Below are positions 39,713 through 49,200 of a stretch of DNA of 64,000 bases, piece after piece; the stretch's first letter is position 1, and the number at the start of each line of letters is the position of its first letter. The DNA is from Paenibacillus_AQ nitricinens (GTDB taxonomy: Bacteria > Bacillota > Bacilli > Paenibacillales > Paenibacillaceae). The translations under genes and the position numbers were made by a program. The stretch covers positions 4,030,001-4,094,000 of the forward strand of contig NZ_CP183948.1 of assembly GCF_052056485.1 (NCBI RefSeq). Reading direction: 5' to 3'. The notes under the pieces were generated by a model. It saw only the letters and a program-made list of their open reading frames with translations. It was not told where the DNA came from and did not search any database.

Positions 39713-40686
39713 AAATGACGTCTTACCTCCTCAAGCACTTGCGCTATTGCCGTTTCGAGTGTAGCTTCTATACGCGCACCTGCAGCACGGGTATGACCGC
39801 CACCTCCAAACGTTTGCGCTAGATCAGCCACATCGACCTTACCCGCAGAACGTAAGCTAACTTTAACCGCATGTTCATGAATGACTTTGAACAGAATCCC
39901 TACTTCCACACCTCGAATATTGCGAGGGTAATTCACGAGACCTTCTAAATCTTCATTAGCAGCAGCACATTCAATCATATCCTCCGGTGTAACATAGAGC
40001 CAGGCAATATCCCCTTCGGGTGATAATTGAAGAGTATTTAACGCTTTATTTAAAATTTTAATCTGCGGCAATGTCATTTCTTCAAGTAATGTCTCAGCCA
40101 GTTCAGGGCCGTTAACGCCATATGATAGCAGTTCAGATACGGCTGCCATTACTTTTGGTGATGTGTTGGTATATCGAAATCCGCCAGTATCTGTCAAAAG
40201 ACCTGTGTATAAAGCTGTGGCAATATCAATGTCCCATTCAATCTCGAACGACTTCAACAGATCGAACAAAATTTCCGCAGTCGCAGCAGCATCCGGTTTG
40301 ATTAAATTCACAAGACCATAACCGTTGTTAGTGGGATGATGGTCAATGTTCAGGATTAGAGCATCCTTCGCAAAATAGCGATGAGTTAGTCCTACTCGCT
40401 GAAAATCAGCACAATCCACACAGATCACATTGCTGTATTGACGGGGCGGCTCACTAGAGGCCATATTGATGATTTCCTCCGAATGCCATAAGTATTCCAT
40501 CCGCTTCGGTATCGGTCCTTCATTTAGCATAGTGTATTTTTTGCCCAGACATGAGAGAAGCCAGCCCACCGCTAGGGTGGAGCTGACTGCATCTCCGTCC
40601 GGCTGAACATGCGACACTACAAGGTAATCGTCGTGTTCCAGCAGAAACTCACGGGTCTGCTGGAGACTTTGTTCATAGCTCTGCAT
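39709..40686 (-). CDS. nrnA: Bifunctional oligoribonuclease/PAP phosphatase NrnA
   Basis: A 325-aa DHH/DHHA1 phosphoesterase degrading nanoRNAs and 3'-phosphoadenosine 5'-phosphate. Motifs: VVSHVQPDGDAVSSTLAVGW, VICVDCADFQRVGL, LNIDHHPTNNGYG, LYTGLLTDTGGFRYTNTS, and the DHHA1 GGGGHTRAAGARIE. AAAGGAGACGGCGA precedes the ATG. In the operon between rbfA and truB, as in many Firmicutes. Confidence 0.96.
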   Translation of the reverse strand: MQSYEQSLQQTREFLLEHDDYLVVSHVQPDGDAVSSTLAVGWLLSCLGKKYTMLNEGPIPKRMEYLWHSEEIINMASSEPPRQYSNVICVDCADFQRVGLTHRYFAKDALILNIDHHPTNNGYGLVNLIKPDAAATAEILFDLLKSFEIEWDIDIATALYTGLLTDTGGFRYTNTSPKVMAAVSELLSYGVNGPELAETLLEEMTLPQIKILNKALNTLQLSPEGDIAWLYVTPEDMIECAAANEDLEGLVNYPRNIRGVEVGILFKVIHEHAVKVSLRSAGKVDVADLAQTFGGGGHTRAAGARIEATLETAIAQVLEEVRRHL

Positions 40687-40709
40687 TCGCCGTCTCCTTT
40701 ATAAAGGTT

Positions 40710-40738
40710 GTTCAAAATAGCCTTGAGCTATTTTGAAC
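40710..40738 (-). other. Hairpin between rbfA and nrnA
   Basis: GTTCAAAATAGC and GCTATTTTGAAC are a perfect 12-bp inverted repeat with a 5-nt loop and no U-run on the minus strand. It is more likely an RNA processing or stability element within the operon than a terminator. Confidence 0.6.
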
Positions 40739-40755
40739 TCCTTTTGTACCTATTT

Positions 40756-41103
40756 CTAATCGTTCTTATGAAGCTCTCCAAGAAGTTTCTCAATGTGACT
40801 GCCATAAGCGACAGATTCATCGATCTTGAAGATCAGTTCCGGTGTATGCCGGAGGCGAATCGCCTTGCCAAGCTCGGAGCGAAGAAAACCATTTGCTTTC
40901 TCAATCGCTTTAAGGGAGCCTGACTTCTGCTCTTCATCCCCGAACACGCTTAGGTATACTTTCGCTTGCGACAGATCGTTAGTCACGTCTACGCCAGTTA
41001 CAGTTACAAAACCGATTCGAGGATCTTTCAGTCCGCTTTGGATAAGTTGACTAAGCTCTTTCTTGATCTGCTCGCCTACTCGTCCTGCTCTAATTTTAGA
41101 CAT
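40756..41103 (-). CDS. rbfA: 30S ribosome-binding factor RbfA
   Basis: A 115-aa 30S maturation factor with a KH-like fold: RAGRVGEQIKKELSQLIQSG, VTGVDVTNDLSQAKVYLSVF, and the C-terminal RSELGKAIRLRHTPELIFKI. GAGGTGAATATAG precedes the ATG. It lies 18 bp after infB. Confidence 0.96.
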   Translation of the reverse strand: MSKIRAGRVGEQIKKELSQLIQSGLKDPRIGFVTVTGVDVTNDLSQAKVYLSVFGDEEQKSGSLKAIEKANGFLRSELGKAIRLRHTPELIFKIDESVAYGSHIEKLLGELHKND

Positions 41104-41121
41104 CTATATTCACCTCTTCGC

Positions 41122-43770
41122 TTAGCGCTCTACAGTTTCCATAAGAAACGCTTCGATAATGTCGCCCTCTTGGACGTCATTATAGCGTTCCAAAGTTATG
41201 CCGCATTCATAACCTTGCGCCACTTCTTTGGCATCATCTTTAAAGCGTTTCAAGGTATCAACTTTACCTGTAAATACAACGATTCCGCTACGGATCAAGC
41301 GCATTTCAGCATTACGGGTAATTTTACCATCAATAACCATACAACCTGCAATGGTACCCACTTTACTGATTTTGAATACGCTACGCACTTCAGCGTGACC
41401 GATAACGTTCTCTTTATAGATAGGATCAAGCATACCCTTCATTGCACTTTCAATTTCCTCGATTACATTGTAGATGATGTTATGGAGACGAACATCTACT
41501 TTTTCTTGTTCAGCAGCTGCCTTGGTCTGAGCGTCCGGACGAACGTTAAAGCCAATAACAATAGCATTAGATGCTGCTGCAAGTGTAATATCGGATTCCG
41601 TAATGGCACCAGCACCGCTGTGAATGATCTTCACGCGGACACCTTCCACTTCGATCTTAGCCAGGGAACCTTTAAGTGCCTCGACTGAACCTTGTACGTC
41701 AGCTTTAATAATAACGTTAAGGTCTTTGATCTCGCCGTCTTTAATGTGCTGGAACAAATCATCCAATGTTACACGGGTGTTCGTATTCAGCTCAGATTGG
41801 CGTTGGGAAGTGGAACGTCTATCAGCAATCGCACGGGCTTTACGCTCGTCTTCGAAGGCCATAAACGGATCACCAGCCTGTGGTACTTCAGTCAAACCAG
41901 TAATTTCTACTGGAGTGGATGGTCCAGCTTCCTTGATCTTACGTCCTTTGTCATTAACCATCGCACGTACACGTCCGAAGCAGTTACCTGCTACAAAAGC
42001 ATCGCCGACTTTCAATGTACCGTTCTGTACCAGAACACGTGCAACGGGTCCACGATTCTTATCAAGCTCAGCTTCTATAACTGTACCGCGTGCCCGTTTG
42101 TCAGGGTTCGCTTTGTACTCATTTACTTCAGCAACGAGCAGAATCATTTCCAGCAGTTCTTCCAAGTTAATACGTTGTTTTGCAGAAAGGTTAACGAAGA
42201 TGGTATCTCCGCCCCACTCTTCAGGAACGAGTTCATAGCTTGTAAGCTCTTGCTTCACCTTATCAGGATCAGCACCTGGCTTATCGATTTTATTGACAGC
42301 AACAATGATCGGAAGTCCAGCAGCTTTAGCGTGTGCAATAGCTTCAACAGTCTGAGGCATAACACCGTCATCCGCAGCAACTACGATAATTGTCATATCC
42401 GTAACCTGTGCACCACGAGCACGCATAGCCGTAAATGCTTCGTGACCAGGTGTATCAAGGAACGTGATTTTCTTCTGATTGATTTCAACTTGATAAGCAC
42501 CAATATGCTGTGTGATTCCGCCAGCTTCGCCTAGTGACACACTTGTCGAACGAATGGCATCCAGCAAAGTAGTTTTACCGTGGTCAACGTGACCCATGAT
42601 TGTAACTACTGGAGGACGGGTCTGAAGCTCATCTTCAGTATCATTCTCTTCCACAGTTTCGAAGCTATCCTCATCAACAGGAATCTTCACTTCTACTTCT
42701 ACGCCAAATTCAGCAGCGAGCAGAAGAATGGTGTCGATATCCAATTCTTGGTTAATGGTTGCCATTACACCCATCGAAATCAGCTTCTTAATTACTTCAG
42801 AAGCGTCTTTGTGAAGCAATTTCGCAGTTTCACCTACGGTCATGCTGCCACGAACGATAATTTTCTTAGGTGTATTATCAATCTTCTCACGGTGAACCAT
42901 AGGTTGATTCTTGCCACGGCCATTCTTACCACCACGACCGCGGTAGTTACCGCCTTTACCATCATCAAACCGTCTATTGTTCGTATTTGGTCTACCACCG
43001 GTTGTGTTCTTCTTAGGACCTCTGTCGTCACCGCGTGTGAAACCACCGCCTGTGCCAGATTGACCTTGTGGGCGGCTGTCCGTGCGAGGTGCACTGCTTT
43101 GTCCTTGCGGACGGCTGCCAGTATTACTTCCTTGTGGACGGCTACCGCCGGTAGTACTACCTTGCGGACGGCTGCCACCTGTGTTACTTCCTTGCGGACG
43201 GCTGCCACCAGTATTACTACCTTGTGGGCGATTGCCGCCTGTACTACTTCCTTGCGGACGGCTGCCACCGGTATTGCTACCTTGTGGGCGATTGCCGCCT
43301 GTGCTACTTCCTTGCGGACGGCTTCCGGTAGTACTATTTGTACGTGGAGCTCCGCTTTGTTGCGGACGTGCATTTTGCGTTGAACCTGTTGTTGTTCTGC
43401 GGGAATCTTGTCCGCTTTGGGGCCTTGGGGACGTCGTCGATTGGTTGTTGTTTTGGTTACTGTTCATACCTACCTGCTTTTCCTGTTGATTTTTGTTGGC
43501 ATTCTGAGCACTCTGGGGTTCGGCAGTTACTGCACCGGTTGACACCGGGCGGCTGCTGGAGCCGGTATCCCGCTTGGCTGCAGCGTTCGACTTGATATCC
43601 TTGAAGAATTGCTCTACTTTGTTCACGGAACCGTTCTCCATGACACTCATATGATTATTCACAGGGACATTCAAACGCTTCAGAATAGTAATAATTTCTT
43701 TACTGCTCATGTTTAGTGACTTGGCATATTCGTACACACGCAATTTATCTTTGTTCTCTTCTTTAGTCAA
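41122..43770 (-). CDS. infB: Translation initiation factor IF-2
   Basis: An 882-aa IF-2. IF2_N domain (RVYEYAKSLNMSSKEIITIL), a low-complexity linker (~50-290) with a perfect-phase ten-residue repeat, second IF2_N-like segment (GSMTVGETAKLLHKDASEVI), G domain (G1 GHVDHGKTT ~393, DTPGHEAF, NKID), then domains II-IV. It recruits fMet-tRNA to the ribosome. TTG start (43768-43770), 6 nt after GGAGGTG, overlapping the ylxQ stop; a GTG three codons earlier lies within the ribosome site. Confidence 0.96.
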   Translation of the reverse strand: MTKEENKDKLRVYEYAKSLNMSSKEIITILKRLNVPVNNHMSVMENGSVNKVEQFFKDIKSNAAAKRDTGSSSRPVSTGAVTAEPQSAQNANKNQQEKQVGMNSNQNNNQSTTSPRPQSGQDSRRTTTGSTQNARPQQSGAPRTNSTTGSRPQGSSTGGNRPQGSNTGGSRPQGSSTGGNRPQGSNTGGSRPQGSNTGGSRPQGSTTGGSRPQGSNTGSRPQGQSSAPRTDSRPQGQSGTGGGFTRGDDRGPKKNTTGGRPNTNNRRFDDGKGGNYRGRGGKNGRGKNQPMVHREKIDNTPKKIIVRGSMTVGETAKLLHKDASEVIKKLISMGVMATINQELDIDTILLLAAEFGVEVEVKIPVDEDSFETVEENDTEDELQTRPPVVTIMGHVDHGKTTLLDAIRSTSVSLGEAGGITQHIGAYQVEINQKKITFLDTPGHEAFTAMRARGAQVTDMTIIVVAADDGVMPQTVEAIAHAKAAGLPIIVAVNKIDKPGADPDKVKQELTSYELVPEEWGGDTIFVNLSAKQRINLEELLEMILLVAEVNEYKANPDKRARGTVIEAELDKNRGPVARVLVQNGTLKVGDAFVAGNCFGRVRAMVNDKGRKIKEAGPSTPVEITGLTEVPQAGDPFMAFEDERKARAIADRRSTSQRQSELNTNTRVTLDDLFQHIKDGEIKDLNVIIKADVQGSVEALKGSLAKIEVEGVRVKIIHSGAGAITESDITLAAASNAIVIGFNVRPDAQTKAAAEQEKVDVRLHNIIYNVIEEIESAMKGMLDPIYKENVIGHAEVRSVFKISKVGTIAGCMVIDGKITRNAEMRLIRSGIVVFTGKVDTLKRFKDDAKEVAQGYECGITLERYNDVQEGDIIEAFLMETVER
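43117..43323 (-). repeat. 30-bp tandem repeat inside infB (seven units)
   Basis: Seven head-to-tail units encode (S/N)RPQGS(S/N/T)TGG in the IF-2 linker; the last unit lacks one codon. Units alternate SRPQ and NRPQ at first, indicating duplication of a two-unit block. The repeat keeps the reading frame, so copy number may vary without breaking the gene. Confidence 0.9.
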
Positions 43771-44086
43771 TAAATCCACCTCCGACAGTATCTCCGAGTT
43801 GCTTGGAGATCATTTCCGCGAATCCTTTATCCGTAATGGCCAGTACTACGCGCTGGTCTTTACCAATACTTGCACCGAGGCTGTCTCGGTGAAATGCGAT
43901 TACTAGTGGAATATCGTAGGTTCCGCATTTATCACGGAACTTTTTTTGGGTATTATCTGAAGCGTCACCTGCCAGAACGACCAGCTTCGCCTCTGAAGAC
44001 CGTACAGCTTTGAGTACAGCCTCATCGCCGGTGACTATCTTGCCTGCTCTCATGGCAAGCCCTAAATAAGAAAGCGCCTTACTCAT
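43763..44086 (-). CDS. ylxQ: YlxQ, L7Ae-family RNA-binding protein
   Basis: A 107-aa L7Ae/L30e-fold protein: MSKALSYLGLAMRAGKIVTG, KLVVLAGDASDNTQKKFRDK and LGASIGKDQRVVLAITDKGF. It likely binds kink-turn RNA; its cellular role is not established. It overlaps ylxR (8 bp) and infB (8 bp), so it is embedded in the nusA-infB operon. Confidence 0.93.
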   Translation of the reverse strand: MSKALSYLGLAMRAGKIVTGDEAVLKAVRSSEAKLVVLAGDASDNTQKKFRDKCGTYDIPLVIAFHRDSLGASIGKDQRVVLAITDKGFAEMISKQLGDTVGGGFID

Positions 44087-44387
44087 TATCCTCACTATCC
44101 TTTGCTGCTAGAAACTGCTCTTCCACGGAAGTAAACTCCCTGGCAAGCTGGTCATAGATTTCAGGACTCACTTGACATTTCAAAGCGCGGTCAAGTGCTT
44201 TATTCTTCTGTGCCAGCTTAAAGCATTCAAGCTTGCCGCATATGTAAGCACCACGGCCTGACTTCTTACCTGTCAGATCAATCAGTACTTCGCCCTCGGG
44301 CGTCCTAACCACTCGAATCAGCTCTTTCTTCGGCATCATCTCTTGGGTAGCAACGCATTTGCGCAGCGGCACCTTTCTTTGTTTCAT
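44079..44387 (-). CDS. ylxR: YlxR family protein (RNase P modulator RnpM-like)
   Basis: A 102-aa DUF448 protein: MKQRKVPLRKCVATQEMMPK, GEVLIDLTGKKSGRGAYICG and KALDRALKCQVSPEIYDQL. Relatives bind RNA, and the Bacillus protein has been reported to modulate RNase P. The C-terminal ~15 residues are acidic. GGGAGGCGTATGT precedes the ATG at 44385-44387. Confidence 0.94.
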   Translation of the reverse strand: MKQRKVPLRKCVATQEMMPKKELIRVVRTPEGEVLIDLTGKKSGRGAYICGKLECFKLAQKNKALDRALKCQVSPEIYDQLAREFTSVEEQFLAAKDSEDNE

Positions 44388-44414
44388 ACATACGCCTCCC
44401 GTCAAGCAGGTTAA

Positions 44415-45512
44415 TTAATCAATGGAGACGGAATCCTGATGCATTTCATCAATAGAAGTTCTCGGTCTACCGTATTCCTGCTCCGCTTGACTCTCACTCT
44501 TGATATCAATTTTCCAGCCGGTAAGCTTAGCGGCAAGGCGTGCATTTTGCCCTTTAATACCGATAGCCAGTGATAATTGATAATCAGGAACGATCACCCG
44601 TGCCATTTTCTCTGCTTCAAAGACTTGAACTTCAAGCACCTTGGAAGGGCTGAGTGCATTAGCAACATACTCTTGCACCAGATCAGAGTAACGGACGATA
44701 TCGATCTTCTCGCCACGAAGCTCAGTAACGATGGTTTGAACGCGTGTTCCTCTTGGGCCTACGCAAGAACCAACTGGATCCACTTCCGGATTGCGGGAAT
44801 ACACAGCAATCTTCGAACGGAAGCCAGCTTCACGAGCTACGGAACGAATTTCAACTACACCATCAAAAATTTCCGGAACTTCTAGTTCGAACAGACGCTT
44901 CAGCAATCCGGGATGACTGCGGGACAGCATAATTTGCGGTCCTTTAGTGGTATTCTCAACTTTAGTGATATAAGCCTTGATACGCTCACTTTGCTTAAAC
45001 TTCTCACCTGGCATCAATTCACTAAGCGGCAAGACCGCTTCGATTTTACCAAGATCAATGTAGATGTTCCGCATATCTTGACGTTGTACAAGTCCTGTTA
45101 CAATATCATCTTCTTTGTCAATAAAGGCATTATAGATGAGTCCACGCTCTGCTTCGCGAATCCGTTGTGTTACAACCTGCTTTGCAGTCTGTGCAGCAAT
45201 GCGCCCGAAATCACGTGGTGTTACTTCAAGCTCAGCAATGTCTTCAAGCTGGAAATGCGGGTTAATTTCTCTGGCTGCCGGCAATGAGATTTCAGTCCTT
45301 GTATCCAGGACCTCTTCAACAATTAGCTTGCGGGCAAACACTTTAATGACACCTGTGTTGCGGTTCATATCAACACGCACGTTCTGTGCTGCATTGAAAT
45401 TACGTTTATAACTAGAGATCAGCGCCGCTTCGATCGCTTCGAACAGCACATCTTTACTGATGCCTCTCTCCCTTTCCAGCTCATTCATTGCTTCAATAAA
45501 CTCCATACTCAT
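44415..45512 (-). CDS. nusA: Transcription termination/antitermination protein NusA
   Basis: A 365-aa NusA, the usual Firmicutes length without the extra C-terminal acidic repeats. N-terminal RNAP-binding domain (FIEAMNELERERGISKDVLF), S1 domain (LVQRQDMRNIYIDLGKIEAV), KH1 and KH2 (VDPVGSCVGPRGTRVQTIVT; SLAIGIKGQNARLAAKLTGW). It modulates pausing and termination. The ATG at 45510-45512 follows AAAGGGGGG; the ATG two codons later is possible. Confidence 0.97.
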   Translation of the reverse strand: MSMEFIEAMNELERERGISKDVLFEAIEAALISSYKRNFNAAQNVRVDMNRNTGVIKVFARKLIVEEVLDTRTEISLPAAREINPHFQLEDIAELEVTPRDFGRIAAQTAKQVVTQRIREAERGLIYNAFIDKEDDIVTGLVQRQDMRNIYIDLGKIEAVLPLSELMPGEKFKQSERIKAYITKVENTTKGPQIMLSRSHPGLLKRLFELEVPEIFDGVVEIRSVAREAGFRSKIAVYSRNPEVDPVGSCVGPRGTRVQTIVTELRGEKIDIVRYSDLVQEYVANALSPSKVLEVQVFEAEKMARVIVPDYQLSLAIGIKGQNARLAAKLTGWKIDIKSESQAEQEYGRPRTSIDEMHQDSVSID

Positions 45513-45538
45513 GAATTTCCGGCCCCCCTTTCAAGACG

Positions 45539-46006
45539 TTAAAAAATAATGGCCAATCTCGCGCTTGCGACTTTGGCATACGGTATTACATGTTCTTTTT
45601 TGCCCGCGGAGATGAGCAGTTCCTCGTTCTCGAACGAGAGCAAACGACCTTCAAATTCTTTGAGTCCTTGAATCGGCTCATAAACAGTCACATACACGTC
45701 CTTACCTACCGCTTTAGCTACATCCGCAGCTTTTTTGAGAGGACGCTCTGCTCCCGGTGAGGAAACCTCAAGGAAATATGCCTCAGGGATAGGATCATTC
45801 TCATCCAACTGCTGACTGAAATATTCGCTAATGCTTCCGCAGTCATCAATATCAATGCCGCCTTCTTTATCTACGAATATACGCAGAAACCAATTGGAGC
45901 CTTCCTTCACGTATTCAACGTCCACCAGTTCGAAACCATTGTCGTCGAGATAGGGCCCGAGCATCTGCTCTACCGTTTGTTTAATTTTAGATTTGGGTGT
46001 GCTCAA
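45539..46006 (-). CDS. rimP: Ribosome maturation factor RimP
   Basis: A 155-aa 30S assembly factor: YLDDNGFELVDVEYVKEGSN, FVDKEGGIDIDDCGSISEYF, and YFLEVSSPGAERPLKK. The TTG at 46004-46006 after GGAGG gives the family N-terminus; longer frames add 13 non-conserved residues. First gene of the rimP-nusA-infB operon. Confidence 0.95.
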   Translation of the reverse strand: MSTPKSKIKQTVEQMLGPYLDDNGFELVDVEYVKEGSNWFLRIFVDKEGGIDIDDCGSISEYFSQQLDENDPIPEAYFLEVSSPGAERPLKKAADVAKAVGKDVYVTVYEPIQGLKEFEGRLLSFENEELLISAGKKEHVIPYAKVASARLAIIF

Positions 46007-46052
46007 AAGAAAATTACCTCCACGAACTTGTCTTTTGCTATATACCAAAGAT

Positions 46053-46076
46053 AAAGAGTGGGTTTCCCCACTCTTT
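46053..46076 (-). other. Hairpin in the rimP leader
   Basis: On the minus strand AAAGAGTGGG-GAAA-CCCACTCTTT is a perfect 10-bp stem with a GNRA loop, then TATCTTT. It lies between the promoter at 46110-46138 and rimP, so it is part of the leader; it could be an attenuator, but the U-run is weak. Confidence 0.6.
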
Positions 46077-46109
46077 ACACAACGGACTTATCTCATTATT
46101 ACCAAAGAA

Positions 46110-46138
46110 ATTATACCATAGTGAGTCTGGACTGACAA
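46110..46138 (-). promoter_or_regulatory. Strong sigma-A promoter of the rimP-nusA-infB operon
   Basis: Minus strand: -35 TTGTCA (46133-46138), 17-bp spacer ending in TGG, -10 TATAAT (46110-46115), an extended -10 promoter. It lies about 105 bp before the rimP start and after polC. Confidence 0.88.
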
Positions 46139-46205
46139 GTGCTAGCCCTTGACTCCCCCTTTGGAGCTCTCTTTTCTAGCCATGAAATAAGTGTTGTTAA
46201 AGCCT

Positions 46206-49200
46206 TTAAAATAGGGAAAGTTGATTGCTCTCCGGTAAGCCGCGGAAGCAGCCCATATTGGTTAGCAGCTCAATAACTGTCTTACTCGCCTTGGATTTCT
46301 GCTGGAAATCCTCAATAGAAAGGAACTCCCCGGCATCTTTCGCAGCAGCTATGTTGATAGCAGCATTCTCACCAATTCCCGCTAATGCGGAAAACGGAGG
46401 AATCAAACTCTTGTCATCAACAATAAACTTATTCGCTTCTGAGCGGTAAAGATCAATGTTTTTGAATGTAAACCCACGTGCCGTCATCTCCAAAGCCATT
46501 TCAAGGACAGGCAACATAGCCTTTTCCTTAGGCAAAGCTTGAAATCCTTTTTGCTCAATGTCTACGATCTGACGGTTGATCGCTTCATATCCCTTACAGC
46601 ACAATTCAATATCAAAATCTGCTGCACGTACAGAGAAATAAGTCGCATAATATTCAATAGGATGATACAGCTTGAAGAAAGCGGTACGTACTGCAGAAAT
46701 AACGTATGCAGCAGCATGCGCCTTCGGGAACATGTATTGAATCTTCAGACAAGAATCAATATACCATTGTGGAACCTTGCACTTTTTCATTTCCTCGATC
46801 CATTCGTCAGATAAACCTTTACCTTTACGAACACTCTCGGTAATTTTAAAGGCCAAGCTCGCATCCATTCCCGCTTTATAAATTAAGAAGAGCATGATGT
46901 CATCACGACAACCGATAACAGTCTTAATGTTACAAGTGTTATTCTTTATAAGCTCTTGCGCGTTACCAAGCCAAACCCCAGTACCATGAGACAAACCTGA
47001 TATTTGCAGTAAGTCAGCAAAGCTGGATGGTTTCGACTCAATAAGCATTTGACGTACGAACTTGGTACCCATTTCGGGCACACCATATGTCGCAACTGGT
47101 GATCTGATTTCGTCAGGTCTCACTCCAAGTGCATCTGTAGAGTTAAACATGCTCATGACTTTCGGATCATTCATCGGGATAGTAGTTGGATCAACACCTG
47201 TCAAATCCTGCAGCATCCGCATCATTGTCGGATCATCATGACCCAGAATATCAAGTTTCAACAGATTCGCGTCAAAAGCATGATAATCAAAGTGCGTGGT
47301 CTTCCACTCGGCATTGACATCATCCGCTGGAAATTGCACGGGTGTAATATCTTCAACCTCCATGTAATCTGGAACAACAACTATACCGCCGGGATGTTGT
47401 CCCGTACTGCGTTTAACGCCTGTGCATCCAGCTGCCAGCCGGCCAACTTCAGCTCCACGCCAACGTTTCTGGTGCAGTTCTTCGTATTTCTTCGTGAACC
47501 CGAAGGCAGTCTTCTCAGCGACGGTACCGATCGTTCCGGCACGGAATACATTTTTCTCACCAAACATTTCTTTGGTAAAGTTATGGGCATTCGGCTGATA
47601 TTCCCCTGAGAAGTTCAAATCGATATCGGGAACTTTGTCGCCCTTAAATCCGAGGAAGGTCTCAAACGGAATATCCTGCCCTTCGCCTTTGAGCTTCTCA
47701 CCGCAATCCGGACATACTTTGTCCGGTAAGTCGAATCCGCTCCGCACACTGCCGTCCAGGAACCATTCACTATGGCGACACTCGGGGTTTAGGCAAATAT
47801 AATGCGCGGGCAAAGGATTAACTTCTGAAATCCCAAGAAATGTCGCTACTACAGAGGAGCCTACGGAACCCCGCGAACCTACGAGATATCCGTCCTTATT
47901 TGATTTTTTAACGAGACGTTCAGAAATCAAATAGTTGGCAGAGAACCCGAATTTGATAATTGGTGCAAGCTCTTTCTCCAAACGGGCAATGACTACCTCA
48001 GGCAATTCTTCGCCATAAATGGATTTCGCAGTGTTATAACAGGTCTCGCGAATTTCTTCGTCCGCCCCTTCAAGAATGGGTGTAAATAGCTTATCCGGAA
48101 ACAGCTCCAGCTCTTCAAAACGTTCCGCCAGCTCAACTGTATTCGTAACTACGACTTCCATTGCTTTTTCAGCACCGAGAAATTCGAATTCAGACAGCAT
48201 TTCATCGGTTGTGCGGAAGTGTGCATCTGGTTTACGTTGGTCTTTAAGCGGACTAAAGCCTGTGATTCCATTAATGGTAATATCACGATACAGCTTGTCC
48301 CGGGGTTCAAGATAATGCACATTCCCCGTTGCGATAACAGGTTTATTCAACTGTTCCCCTATTTCACAAACCTTGCGGACTACATCACGAAGCTCATCAG
48401 GGCCTGCTACAAAGCCCTTGTCTACCAAATGCATGTACATGGTCAATGGCTGTATCTCTAGCACATCATAAAAATGAGCAACCTCCATGGCTTCCTCAGT
48501 CGTTTTGTTGAGTACTGCTTCAAAAAACTCTCCACGTTCACAACCGGAAATCACGAGCAGTCCATCTCTATGCTCTTCCAGCTTGGATTTCGGAATACAA
48601 GGAACACGCTTGAAATATTCCGTATGTGACATGGAAATGAGCTTATAGAGATTTTTTTTGCCTACTTGATTAAGTGCATAGATATTACAGTGGAACGGTC
48701 TTGTGTTCGAAAGATCATTACCCACATAATCGTTTAGTCGATCAAGGCGGGTCATGCCCTTCATCTTTTCAGCATCTGCGAGCAATCCTGTTAATATTCC
48801 ACCGAGTGCTATAGTATCATCAATCGCTCGGTGATGGCTTTCCAGAAGAACTTTATATTTATCGGCTAATGTGTTCAGCCTGTGATTCTTCATGCTTGGA
48901 TATAGTAACCGGGCGAGCTCAAGCGTATCAAGAGATGGATTCGGAAGATCAGGTTCACCTATTTTACGTAACGAGGCCTGAATAAAACCCATATCAAATC
49001 TGGCGTTATGTGCAACAAGGATACTGTCACCCACAAATTCAACAAACTTACGCAGTACTGGTTCAAGATCAGGAGCATCCTTCACCATTTCATCCGTAAT
49101 ATTGGTCAATTGCTGAATATGATAAGGGATCTTCTCATGCGGATTAACAAAAGTAGAATAACGGTCTACTTCTTTGCCTTCGCACATTTTAATGGCCGCC

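Noticed and set aside
42580..43383. Long plus-strand frame opposite infB
   Set aside because: Antisense shadow containing the repeat translated as Thr/Ala/Arg-rich sequence.
43082..43489. Plus-strand frame with LPCGRLPPVL repeats opposite infB
   Set aside because: It is the antisense reading of the IF-2 linker minisatellite; the repeat keeps all frames open. No ribosome site.
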